From: JAZDKP01 sp043802925
GTDB lineage: Bacteria; Fibrobacterota; OXYB2-FULL-49-7; JAEUSG01
DNA length: 30,787 nt
Assembly: GCA_043802925.1 (NCBI GenBank)
Contig: JAZDKP010000241.1
Span: 1 to 30,787, forward strand
Direction of reading: 5' to 3'
The notes beneath the pieces were generated by a model that ran no database searches, was not told the origin of the DNA, and worked only from the letters and a program-made list of their open reading frames with translations. Each line of letters starts with the position of its first letter. Position 1 is the first letter of the stretch. Shown piece after piece: positions 6,077-13,832 of the stretch. A program made the position numbers and the translations under genes.

Positions 6077-7561
6077 TCAAAGCCCAAACCGGCTCCTCCG
6101 GCGGAGCACGGACTTTTCGCTGATCCCGGCCTTTTCCGCGGCCAGGGAGGTGTCGTTATCACAGCGTTCGAGGAGCCGGCCAAAATAGGCCTTTTCAAAG
6201 TCCGCGTTCGCGTCTTCAAAATTCATGGCCGACCAGTCCGCAAGAACGCCTTCGCGTTCAGGCCCTTCACGCAGGGAAACAGGAAGGTCGTTGACGTCAA
6301 GATACGGGCCGTCACCCATTGACACAGCGGAGAGCACCGCGTTTTCGAGCTCGCGCACATTGCCCTTCCACTCGTGCGTATAAAGACAACGCTGGGCGGC
6401 CTGCGTAAAACCGGCCAGGGTATGGCCCGTTTTCTCGCACGCTTTTTTCAGAAAATAGTCCAGGAGAAGCGGAAGGTCGTCGGGCCGTTCGGAAAGCGGC
6501 GGCACAAGGATGTTCACGACGTTCAACCGGTAATAAAGGTCTTCACGGAACTTTTTTTCAAGGATGAGGTCCTCGAGTTTCCGGTTGGTGGCCGAAAGGA
6601 TGCGCGCGTCAACCGTGACTTCCCGGTTGCTGCCCACACGCTTGATTTTACCCTCCTGCAGCACCCGGAGCAGCTTGACCTGCGTGGAAAGCGTGGTCTC
6701 GCCGATTTCATCGAGAAAGACCGTGCCCCCCTTCGCCTCTTCGAAGAGGCCCGCGCGCGCGCGGTCCGCACCCGTAAAGGCCCCCTTTTCGTGGCCAAAG
6801 AGCTCGCTTTCGAGCAGCGTCTCGGGCAAGGCGCCGCAGTTGACGGGAAAGAAAGGCGCCGCGCTCCGGCGGCTTAAGGCGTGGATGCTGCGCGCAATGA
6901 CCTCCTTGCCCGTGCCCGAATCGCCGGTGATGAGCACGATGGAGTCCGTGGGCGCCACCTTTTTAACCACCGAAAGGATGCGGCGGATGGCGGGTGAATT
7001 GCCGACCAGAGAAACCTGCCCCTCGCCAAAGCGTTCCCGAAGGCGCCGGTTTTCCATTGAAAGCTGGGTGAATTTACCCGCATTGACGATAGCCGCGGCG
7101 CAAAGATTAGCCAACCCCTGGAACAAGGTGAGATCGTCGAGGTCAAAAGGGACGCCCCCCTTTTTATCCGTCACCTCGACCACGCCGATGCGCTTTCCAC
7201 GGCACTCCATGGGCACACAGAGCACGCTGTGCGGCGCGCTGTCAGGTTTGTCGGAACGGTAGCGCGGGTCTTTTTTGGCGTCTTCGATGAGCACAGGCAC
7301 GCCTTCGGCCATGGAAAGCGACAACGCGCCCTCAGCACGCTTGACGGTCAGTCCCTTCTGCCGCATGAACGAAACATCCTGCATCATTTCAAGCATGAGC
7401 TCGCCGCTTTCCGGGTCGAGCAGGTAAAAGGCGCCGTTTCCGGATTCCATGACCTCCGAGATGAGGTCCATCATTTTACGCAAAAGGTCGCCGAGTTCCA
7501 GGGGCGCGAGCAGCACCTGGCTGGCGGTTAATAGGCTTTCGAGTTGTTTTTTCTGGTCCAT
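6077..7561 (-). CDS. GAF-domain sigma-54 enhancer-binding regulator
   Basis: This protein of about 494 residues has an N-terminal GAF sensor (about 10-160), an AAA+ sigma-54 activator domain and a Fis-type helix-turn-helix at the C terminus (SLAAEKAGISEKSVLRRR). The AAA+ domain shows Walker A GDSGTGK (about 213-219), the sigma-54 contact loop GAFTGA (about 260-265) and Walker B VFLDE (about 281-285). Such proteins remodel sigma-54 holoenzyme at -24/-12 promoters in response to a ligand, here unknown. ATG 7561 fits the promoter at 7590-7619; a TTG at 7579 has a better AGGA ribosome site but would lie only about 4 nt from the predicted transcript start. There is no receiver domain, so control is not by phosphorylation. 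Confidence 0.92.
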   Translation of the reverse strand: MDQKKQLESLLTASQVLLAPLELGDLLRKMMDLISEVMESGNGAFYLLDPESGELMLEMMQDVSFMRQKGLTVKRAEGALSLSMAEGVPVLIEDAKKDPRYRSDKPDSAPHSVLCVPMECRGKRIGVVEVTDKKGGVPFDLDDLTLFQGLANLCAAAIVNAGKFTQLSMENRRLRERFGEGQVSLVGNSPAIRRILSVVKKVAPTDSIVLITGDSGTGKEVIARSIHALSRRSAAPFFPVNCGALPETLLESELFGHEKGAFTGADRARAGLFEEAKGGTVFLDEIGETTLSTQVKLLRVLQEGKIKRVGSNREVTVDARILSATNRKLEDLILEKKFREDLYYRLNVVNILVPPLSERPDDLPLLLDYFLKKACEKTGHTLAGFTQAAQRCLYTHEWKGNVRELENAVLSAVSMGDGPYLDVNDLPVSLREGPEREGVLADWSAMNFEDANADFEKAYFGRLLERCDNDTSLAAEKAGISEKSVLRRRSRFGL

Positions 7562-7573
7562 AATGTCCAAACC

Positions 7574-7587
7574 GGACAAATCTGTCC
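7574..7587. promoter_or_regulatory. Palindromic operator candidate at the sigma-54 regulator start
   Basis: GGACA-AATC-TGTCC is a perfect 5-bp-arm palindrome. Further GTCC/GGAC half sites occur at 7565-7568 (GTCC) and 7556-7559 (GTCC). It lies at the expected transcript start, just downstream of the -10 box at 7590-7595, where a bound protein would block transcription. Autoregulation is the simplest idea, but is inferred. Confidence 0.4.
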
Positions 7588-7589
7588 TA

Positions 7590-7619
7590 ATTATATAATG
7601 ATGGGACCGGGGTTGTCAA
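7590..7619 (-). promoter_or_regulatory. Consensus sigma-70 promoter for the sigma-54 regulator
   Basis: On the minus strand TTGACA (7619-7614) and TATAAT (7595-7590) are both exact consensus hexamers separated by 18 nt. The -35 box contains the TGA stop of the upstream Alg13-like gene, so the regulator has its own promoter despite being downstream of that pair. The transcript start is predicted at about 7583. Confidence 0.75.
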
Positions 7620-8101
7620 TGAAGCATGAAATCCGCAATCAGTATTTTAATCCGGTCCCGGCCGGAAAAATCACCCGGCTTTTTTTCCTGGGGCCCGTTG
7701 AGAACAGCCTGCACAACAGCTTTTAGCGTGGAGAGCGGTTCAGCCGTGAAAATTCCGGGCCGCTGTTCCTGCTGCAAAGCTTGGACGATTTCCAGCTGAT
7801 GGTCGTTCGTATGTTCACCGAATTCCTTACGCCGCGGGACAAGGACCAGCGGGGTCCCGAACTTTTTGGCATTGATGATGGTTCCGATGCCCGCATGGGC
7901 GATGATGAAGCGCGCCTGTTGGATATGCCGGAGCGCCTCTTCGTACCCCAGCCAGGCCACGGCCTTCATGTTCCGCGGCGCGTAAAGGGAGCGGCCGGTC
8001 TGGGCAATGACCTCCTCCCCCCACTCCGGGGCCAGCGCATCCGCCTCGCGCAGCAGACGGTCAAACCCCTGAAAATGAGCGCCCACGGTCAGGTAAATCA
8101 T
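7616..8101 (-). CDS. Alg13/PssE-like glycosyltransferase catalytic subunit
   Basis: This 161-residue protein matches the C-terminal GT28-type half of UDP-GlcNAc transferases: it begins MIYLTVGAHFQGFDRLL, and FIIAHAGIGTIINAKKFGTPLVLVPR is the classic nucleotide-sugar-binding stretch of the Alg13/EpsF/PssE family. In that family Alg13 docks on a membrane-bound Alg14-like partner to add a sugar to a polyprenyl-diphosphate-linked acceptor. ATG 8101 overlaps the Alg14-like stop by four bases (ATGA). The frame stays open further upstream to 8233, but that part only duplicates the partner gene in another frame. Confidence 0.88.
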   Translation of the reverse strand: MIYLTVGAHFQGFDRLLREADALAPEWGEEVIAQTGRSLYAPRNMKAVAWLGYEEALRHIQQARFIIAHAGIGTIINAKKFGTPLVLVPRRKEFGEHTNDHQLEIVQALQQEQRPGIFTAEPLSTLKAVVQAVLNGPQEKKPGDFSGRDRIKILIADFMLH

Positions 8102-8547
8102 ATCAACCCGCCCGCGTAGCGCGCCTTTTTGCCGTATTTGTTTTTCAACGCTTCCCATTGGACAATGAACAGGTCCGTAACCGGATAGACCAGCCGCCCG
8201 GTCAGCGAGGGCGTACGCACCTGCGCGCTGCATTCCATGTAAATGAGCCGGGCGCCAAAGAGCGCTTTGCCGAGATAAAACGCCGGCACCGCGAGTTCCG
8301 CGCCGGTGGACAGAATGACATCAGGACGGAGGGCCTTGAGACGTTGCGCCATTTTGAACATCACGGAGGGAAAACGCAGGGGGTGCTCCGCGAAGTTTTC
8401 AAAATAAGTGGCGTTGGGGAGCGCTTGGGTCGTCGCTTCAAAGTAGGTGAAATAAAAAAGATTGTGCCCCTGGAAACAGTCCTGAAGCTCCAGGAGTTCC
8501 GTCAGATGGCCGCCGTGCGACGAAACGAGGAGGATGTTCTTTTTCAC
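8098..8547 (-). CDS. Alg14/PssD-like glycosyltransferase membrane-anchor subunit
   Basis: This 149-residue protein starts KKNILLVSSHGGHLTELLEL, the glycine/histidine signature of the Alg14/EpsE/PssD family, followed by RPDVILSTGAELAVPAFYLGKALFGARLIYMEC, the donor-domain core with E at the end. The family recruits the Alg13-like subunit, here encoded by the overlapping next gene. The start is GTG at 8547 with no Shine-Dalgarno; TATCTT lies 8 nt upstream, so a leaderless or very short-leader transcript is possible. It is transcribed divergently from the membrane glycosyltransferase at 8621. Confidence 0.87.
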   Translation of the reverse strand: MKKNILLVSSHGGHLTELLELQDCFQGHNLFYFTYFEATTQALPNATYFENFAEHPLRFPSVMFKMAQRLKALRPDVILSTGAELAVPAFYLGKALFGARLIYMECSAQVRTPSLTGRLVYPVTDLFIVQWEALKNKYGKKARYAGGLI

Positions 8548-8602
8548 GTTGAATTAAGATAATTTCTTGAGCGGAAAGTGACAAGCCGCATCGGTGTTGT
8601 AA

Positions 8603-8620
8603 AAAAAGTATTTTACGCTT
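8603..8620 (+). promoter_or_regulatory. -10-like element fixed 6 nt before ATG 8621
   Basis: TATTTT (8609-8614) is followed by exactly six bases and then the ATG at 8621; no Shine-Dalgarno is present. The predicted transcript start coincides with the A of the start codon. Similar spacing is found at 10463 and 22630. No good -35 hexamer is visible. Confidence 0.35.
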
Positions 8621-10459
8621 ATGACCTCCAAAGCCCTTACCCTCCGGTGGCATCTGCAGAGCCTCCTGGCGCTCTTGCTTTTTGCATGCGCCCTTGTCCC
8701 TGCCTTACGCGAAAAGGGCGGGTTTTCCTTTGCATCGGCCTGCCTTGTACCATCCCTCGTATTGGTTATGTTAATGGCCCTGAGGCAGGGGGCGCTCCTT
8801 TTCGCGGAAAAACGTCTGCGGATGGCGGCCGCGGATTCCCTGCCGTTCTTTTCCCTTCCCTTGGTTCCCCTGGCCCTCACGGTCCTCGTCTTTCTTCCCT
8901 TCGACTTTCCCCAAAACTGGAACACGCACAGCGCCCGGCTCAAGACCCTTCTCTGGGCCGCGGACTATCTTTCCGTCTTAACCGCCGGTTGCCTGCTCGT
9001 GCGAATCATCCGCCGGCATTACGGCGAGAGCGTCCACTGTGTTCCTCTGCGCCTTTTTTTCATCACCGTGTTTCTGCTGGCAGCCCTCCTGGGCCTGCGC
9101 AAAGCAGACCGGTCGCTTTCAGGGGATGAAATCGGCTATTACAACATGACCCAGTCCCTTGCGCGCGACGTTGACATCAATCTTGACAACAACATGGACC
9201 CCGCGGTCCAGGTGCGGCACAGCTATCTTTTTCAAGGCGACACGCTCGCGGATTACGGGAGCATCATAACCCGCATGCGGTACACGGATGTCTTTTTCCA
9301 TGGCGGCCCGGTCGTACATGACCCGGGCCGCTGGCGCATCTATTTTCCGGCCATGCCGGGCGCCCCCTTTGGCTGGGCCCTGCCCTACCGCATGGGCGGC
9401 CATATTGCGGTGCTGATTTTCCAGACCCTGCTGGTCTCCCTTCTTCTTCTGCTGCTCTTTGTGGCAGGCCAACGCGCGGGCTGGCCGGACTGGACAAGCG
9501 CGGCCCTTTCAGGCGGACTTCTGCTGACCGCGCCGATTCTTTTCTACATGCACTCCTACTGGGTCGAGGCAACCGGGGCGTTCCTCACCCTCGCTGGGAT
9601 ATCCGGCATCCGAAGCGCAAAATCATTGTACCGCGCCGGGGGTTGGCTGGCACTCTCGCTGCTCTGCTGGGTCCACATCCGTTTCGCGGTCATCCCGATT
9701 GCCGCGCTTGCAACGTTTCTGCTGTCCCGCAATACGGAAGGGCGCGCCAAGACGCTGGCCGCTGTGATTGTCCTTGCTGTCATGCTTCCGGTCCTGCCGT
9801 TCAACAAAGCCCATTCCGGCACTTTCCTTCCCAGCCCCGGAGAAACAAAACCCTCCACGCGGATACTCGACAGCCTTCAGAAAACGGCCGCAGGTCTGAC
9901 TTCGGCCCCGGAATCGTCCCCGGCCCCGGTTGCAGCGGTTTCCGTGCTCGAACGCTTTTCGACACAGCATGAATTCCTGAAAAATCTCCTGCGCCCCCTT
10001 GTCAGCGGCCGGTACGGACTCTTCCTCTACAACCCGCTGATGGTGCTGGGCCTCCTCGGCCTCTTCTTTCTGCCTCGGCTTGTATGGGCTCCTGCGGCCG
10101 CCTACATTGCCCTCGTGCTGCTGGACCCTGGAATTGACGAAGGCCACATTCCACCGCGCTATTTCACCGCAATCATGCCCCTGCTTTTTCTCGGGCTGGG
10201 CGCATTCCGCGAACATGCCAACTTGAAACGCTGGCTTTTCGGCCTCAGCCTCCTTTCCCTTGCCATCGCGGCCTTCGGATTTGCGTATCCGGTGAAAATG
10301 GCGTTCGGACTCTTTAACCACGCCTGGATTGGAATCAGCCTCAAGCCCGGCTTTACGCTGCGCGAGGTGCTGGCCTGCCTGGGCTGGGCCGCGGTCGCGG
10401 GCCATCTCTTTTATAAGAGCCGTTTCCTTTCGCACGGCAACCATTCTAATTATATTTGA
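8621..10459 (+). CDS. Multispanning GT-C-type glycosyltransferase-like protein
   Basis: This 612-residue, highly hydrophobic protein has about a dozen or more predicted membrane helices. After a helix ending near residue 160, a loop carries SLSGDEIGYYNMTQSLA with the Asp169-Glu170 pair typical of the first extracytoplasmic loop of GT-C enzymes (GT39/GT83/ArnT-like), which take sugar from polyprenyl-phosphate donors. A second soluble loop spans about 185-245, and HIPPRYFTAIMPLLFLGLGAF near residues 507-527 is typical of the C-terminal helices. It lacks a Shine-Dalgarno. It begins the plus-strand tailoring cluster, diverging from the Alg13/14 pair. Donor and acceptor are unknown. Confidence 0.75.
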   Translation: MTSKALTLRWHLQSLLALLLFACALVPALREKGGFSFASACLVPSLVLVMLMALRQGALLFAEKRLRMAAADSLPFFSLPLVPLALTVLVFLPFDFPQNWNTHSARLKTLLWAADYLSVLTAGCLLVRIIRRHYGESVHCVPLRLFFITVFLLAALLGLRKADRSLSGDEIGYYNMTQSLARDVDINLDNNMDPAVQVRHSYLFQGDTLADYGSIITRMRYTDVFFHGGPVVHDPGRWRIYFPAMPGAPFGWALPYRMGGHIAVLIFQTLLVSLLLLLLFVAGQRAGWPDWTSAALSGGLLLTAPILFYMHSYWVEATGAFLTLAGISGIRSAKSLYRAGGWLALSLLCWVHIRFAVIPIAALATFLLSRNTEGRAKTLAAVIVLAVMLPVLPFNKAHSGTFLPSPGETKPSTRILDSLQKTAAGLTSAPESSPAPVAAVSVLERFSTQHEFLKNLLRPLVSGRYGLFLYNPLMVLGLLGLFFLPRLVWAPAAAYIALVLLDPGIDEGHIPPRYFTAIMPLLFLGLGAFREHANLKRWLFGLSLLSLAIAAFGFAYPVKMAFGLFNHAWIGISLKPGFTLREVLACLGWAAVAGHLFYKSRFLSHGNHSNYI

Positions 10460-10462
10460 GTC
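10447..10462 (+). promoter_or_regulatory. TAATTATATTT element directly before ATG 10463
   Basis: The 11-mer TAATTATATTT (10447-10457) ends five bases before the ATG. The identical 11-mer with identical spacing precedes the aminotransferase at 22630. The -10-like TATATT would place the transcript start on the ATG itself. It overlaps the end of the upstream gene (stop 10457-10459), so the radical SAM gene may have its own leaderless promoter. Confidence 0.4.
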
Positions 10463-11506
10463 ATGAACCCCTCGGTCTTCAGCCTGCTCAACGCGCGCAT
10501 CCTCTCGCATTACGAATCCGCACGTAAAATTCTGAGCAACAAGATGCCCGCCCCGCGCACGGCCATCCTCTACCCCACCTATGTCTGCAACCAGGCCTGC
10601 CCGGGCTGCGAATACCAGGAGGACAACCGGGGCATCGCGCGCATGATGACGCGCGCACAGCTCATGCATGCCGTGGACGAACTCGCGGCCTTAGGCGTAC
10701 AGGGACTCGAATTCTGCGGAGGCGGGGAACCCACGCTGCACCCGGATCTGGCCCAGGCCATCCTCCGCCTGCGAAAGCGCGGCATCAGCATCGGCCTGCT
10801 CACAAACGGGACGCACCTTACCGGCAAACTGGCAAAAGTCGCGGTCCGGAACCTCTCCTACATACGCATCAGCCTCGATGCAGCGGACGCAGCCACCTTC
10901 AACCGCGTCAAACGGCCCAAGGATAAAAACGCGGGGTTTGCGCAGGTGGTGGCCAACATCCGTAAAATCGTTGCGCTCCGGAAAAAGGACAACGCGCCGG
11001 TCACGCTCAGCATCAAGTATCTCGTTTCGCGGCTGAACGCAGAGGGCCTCGAAAAGGCCGCTAAACTCGCCGCCTCCCTGGGCGTTGATTCACTCCAGTT
11101 CAAGAGCGTGCGTATTTTCAAAGGGCTGGAGCTGAAAAAAGAAGGCGACGCGATACGCCGCCGCATTGATGCACTGGCGAAAAAGTATCCTAAACTGGCG
11201 GTCCTCGGCGGCATTGACAAGGCCAACGTGACCATGAAATGCTGGCTTTCGCCCGTGCAAATCATGATTGACGCCATCGGCGAGGTCTTTGTCTGCTGCT
11301 ATTACCGCCACCGCCGGGACACCCATGGCTTTGGTAACATTTTTAAAACGCCCTTAAAGAAAATCTGGTTCTCGAAAAGGCACTGGAAGGCCATCGCCTC
11401 CATCAAACCGGCCGAATGCAACCGGCTGGACTGCCGTTTCGCGGCGTATAACCAGATTATGGCCGATATGATGATCAAGGACAAGGCGCAGTTTGATTTT
11501 ATATAA
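10463..11506 (+). CDS. Radical SAM protein with SPASM-like C-terminal cysteines
   Basis: This 347-residue protein has the radical SAM [4Fe-4S] motif CxxxCxxC at Cys42, Cys46 and Cys49 (VCNQACPGC), a GGGEP motif near 86-90 for SAM binding, and a (beta/alpha) barrel to about residue 245. Its C terminus holds Cys260, Cys278, Cys279, Cys319 and Cys324, consistent with a SPASM or twitch auxiliary cluster. These enzymes generate a deoxyadenosyl radical; SPASM members modify peptides, sugars or alcohols. There is no precursor peptide nearby, and the neighbours favour a sugar or lipid substrate. It starts 3 nt after the previous stop. Confidence 0.88.
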   Translation: MNPSVFSLLNARILSHYESARKILSNKMPAPRTAILYPTYVCNQACPGCEYQEDNRGIARMMTRAQLMHAVDELAALGVQGLEFCGGGEPTLHPDLAQAILRLRKRGISIGLLTNGTHLTGKLAKVAVRNLSYIRISLDAADAATFNRVKRPKDKNAGFAQVVANIRKIVALRKKDNAPVTLSIKYLVSRLNAEGLEKAAKLAASLGVDSLQFKSVRIFKGLELKKEGDAIRRRIDALAKKYPKLAVLGGIDKANVTMKCWLSPVQIMIDAIGEVFVCCYYRHRRDTHGFGNIFKTPLKKIWFSKRHWKAIASIKPAECNRLDCRFAAYNQIMADMMIKDKAQFDFI

Positions 11507-11531
11507 AACGCCGTAGTCGCAGAGCCCTTCC

Positions 11532-12854
11532 ATGAAAATTGCCCTGATTAATCCTGATAACGGAAAAGCCATCAAGAAGGAGAACCTCGGTCTCCTGAGC
11601 CTGGCCACACACTTGAAAACGCACGGCCTTGACGTACGGCTGATTGATGAAGTTGCGGGCGACAAAACGCCGCAGGTTCTCCACGCGTTCTCGCCTGATG
11701 TGGTGGGCATCTCCTTTATGACCATGTTCGCCAAACGTGCCGCGGAAATTACCCGGCATGTACGGGAAAATCATCCGCGCGCAAAAATTATCTTCGGCGG
11801 AGCCCATCCCACGGCCTGCCCGGAGGAGAGCGCCGCCCTGGCCGACACGATCATTACCGGCGAAGCGGAAAGCTCACTTCTGGAGCATCTCCAAAAAGAC
11901 CATTGGACGGAAAAAATCATCCAGGGCCGTTACGAACAGGACCTCGACGCCCTGCCCATTCCCGACCGGGGCCTGATTAACGCGGAGTATTACCTCGCGC
12001 AACGGATGGGAATCGCCGGCATACCCCTCCGGTCGCTTTCACTGTCAACCAGCCGGGGCTGCCCTTACCGCTGTATCTTCTGCCAAAATTCCAAGCGCAC
12101 CGTGCCGGTGCGCGTTCACTCCATTTCCCGCGTTCTACAGGAGATACACCTGCTGACCGGAACGTACCAGGCCGAGTCGCTGGCGTTTGTAGATGAAAAT
12201 TTCGCATTCAACCGGAACCGGCTGGCCGAACTCTGCCGAGGAATCATCAGGGAAAAGATCCGAATCAAATGGGAATGCCAGACATCCGCAAACCTCGTGG
12301 ACGAGGAAATATTGTCACTGGCCAAACAGTCGGGCGCGGTTCAAATTGCCTTTGGTTTCGAATCCGGCAGCCAGCGCATCCTCAATACCCTGGGCAAAAA
12401 ATCAACCGTGGAACAGAACCGCCGTGCCATCGCGCTCGTAAAAAAGGCCGGCCTGAAGGTCCGCGGTTGCTTCATGGTGGGCAACCCCACGGAAACCCTG
12501 GCCGACATCCGCCTGACGCAGGCGTTCATTCAAGGCAACGACATTGACTACACCGGAGTTTTCATGGCCACCCCGTATCCGGGGACCGAACTCTGGGACT
12601 ACTGCGTAAACAACAACCTCATCGACAGCGCGACCGTTGACTACGACACGTTTACCACCGGTACGGACGTGACGCCCTACGCCTGCACCGCCGTTGACCG
12701 TCAAAGCCTGAAGCGCGTCTACGCGGAGACGGTCTACCAATCCATGCGGAAAAACTACGGGGGGCCGAGGCTTCTGCTCAAATGCATCCGGTATCCGAAA
12801 GAGGCCCTGGCTCTTCTCCGCGACCGCCTGCGTCCGGGCAAAGCAAAACAGTAA
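11532..12854 (+). CDS. Cobalamin-binding-type radical SAM enzyme (first of three)
   Basis: This 440-residue protein has an N-terminal Rossmann-like B12-binding-type domain (about 1-125; LLSLATHLKTHGLDVRLID, DVVGIS, IIFGGAHPTACPE, ITGEAE), then radical SAM cysteines 177, 181 and 184 in TSRGCPYRCIFC, and the class-typical ATPYPGTELWDYC segment in the C-terminal third. The family includes methyltransferases and ring-forming enzymes such as BchE and HpnJ. The DxHxxG cobalamin-ligand motif is not seen, as is common in this group, so B12 binding is inferred from fold. The product cannot be predicted. Confidence 0.9.
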   Translation: MKIALINPDNGKAIKKENLGLLSLATHLKTHGLDVRLIDEVAGDKTPQVLHAFSPDVVGISFMTMFAKRAAEITRHVRENHPRAKIIFGGAHPTACPEESAALADTIITGEAESSLLEHLQKDHWTEKIIQGRYEQDLDALPIPDRGLINAEYYLAQRMGIAGIPLRSLSLSTSRGCPYRCIFCQNSKRTVPVRVHSISRVLQEIHLLTGTYQAESLAFVDENFAFNRNRLAELCRGIIREKIRIKWECQTSANLVDEEILSLAKQSGAVQIAFGFESGSQRILNTLGKKSTVEQNRRAIALVKKAGLKVRGCFMVGNPTETLADIRLTQAFIQGNDIDYTGVFMATPYPGTELWDYCVNNNLIDSATVDYDTFTTGTDVTPYACTAVDRQSLKRVYAETVYQSMRKNYGGPRLLLKCIRYPKEALALLRDRLRPGKAKQ

Positions 12855-12863
12855 GGAAAACGG

Positions 12864-13832
12864 ATGTTCTTGAAAAAAATGAAAGTCGCCGGTTACATTC
12901 TGTGTACTGCCATGACCGCGGCCTTCATTTATATTGTAGACTGGGACCGTGCCTTGGGACTGATTTCGGCGCTCAGCAGGCTCTCACTCGGTTTGTTCTG
13001 CGCGCTGACCATCCTGAGCCTGGCAATCGGTCTTATACGATTCCGGATGATCCTGGGCAATGTCTTTGGATTGAAAAGAACGGCCTACGTCTACTTTCTT
13101 TCTAAGACCGGAGGAAGCCTGACGCCCGGCCGGGTCGGTGATTTTGCCCCTTTTTTCGAAAAAGAATACCGCAGAAAGGAAACCGCATTCGCGATTCTGC
13201 TGGATAAGACCGTGGAGTTTTACGCGCTGCTGTTCGTCGGGACCGCTGGAATACTCCTGATGAACAACCTGCCTTTACCCCTGATCCTCTGCGCGGTCAT
13301 TACGTTCGCCCTTGCGACCGCATTCATGCTCCTGCTGCGGCGCCAGCCTTTGTGGGAAAGGGCGCATCAGGCCGTCTCCATCCGATTCTCCTCGGAATCC
13401 GGGTCCAGGGCCTTCCTTGCGCGACTTCTGACCGGTTTTTTCTCAATGGCGGAAAAAGTCAGTTTTGAAACCCTCCGAATTGGGGTCCGGTACCCTGCGG
13501 CACTCGGTATGTCCGCTCTTTCTTTTTCCGTCACTATCGTCGCCACGCAGGTCCTGCTCCGAGCCTGCTCCATTGACATCAGTTATTTTCTTCTGCTGGA
13601 AATGATGACCCTGTCCGGTCTTCTGATGGTTATTTCCTTTATCCCTTCCGGGTTCGGTATTGTCGAACTATCGCTGCTTTATGTCATGACGCGCTACGGG
13701 GTGGACAAGAATGCCTTCGGCGCCTACGCCGTGGTCGCTCGCTTTCTGGGCCTGGCCCTTCCTTTCACCCTTTATCTGACTGCATTCTTGCTGACACGGA
13801 ACCAGAACAAACATGAACATACTTCTCATTAA
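12864..13832 (+). CDS. Flippase-like (UPF0104/LPG-synthase-type) membrane protein
   Basis: This 322-residue protein has seven or eight predicted membrane helices. KTGGSLTPGRVGDFAPFF (about 81-98) is the conserved TPGR-x-G-(D/E) loop of the lysylphosphatidylglycerol-synthase transmembrane family (YbhN, AglD C-terminal part), and IPSGFGIVELSLLYVM near 265-280 is the family's second conserved segment. Members are proposed to move or bind lipid-linked intermediates; none has a settled general function. No synthase domain is attached. AAGGA lies 6 nt before the ATG, and its end overlaps the next radical SAM gene by 20 bp. Confidence 0.87.
   Translation: MFLKKMKVAGYILCTAMTAAFIYIVDWDRALGLISALSRLSLGLFCALTILSLAIGLIRFRMILGNVFGLKRTAYVYFLSKTGGSLTPGRVGDFAPFFEKEYRRKETAFAILLDKTVEFYALLFVGTAGILLMNNLPLPLILCAVITFALATAFMLLLRRQPLWERAHQAVSIRFSSESGSRAFLARLLTGFFSMAEKVSFETLRIGVRYPAALGMSALSFSVTIVATQVLLRACSIDISYFLLLEMMTLSGLLMVISFIPSGFGIVELSLLYVMTRYGVDKNAFGAYAVVARFLGLALPFTLYLTAFLLTRNQNKHEHTSH

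Noticed and set aside
5956..6219. Upstream in-frame extension of the PAP2 gene
   Set aside because: The extension translates repeat DNA and the end of the sigma-54 regulator in another frame (SPPLSQREGG-like), so it is not considered protein, although ATG 6012 cannot be fully excluded.
9645..9662. TGGCAC-like sequence with a GC 10 nt later (sigma-54 -24/-12 resemblance)
   Set aside because: It lies inside the membrane glycosyltransferase coding sequence with no gene start after it; a chance match.
9623..10669. 348-codon open frame on the minus strand opposite the membrane glycosyltransferase and radical SAM genes
   Set aside because: It mirrors hydrophobic codons of the real gene as charged ones, spans two real genes and shows no family motif; such antisense frames are common in GC-rich DNA.
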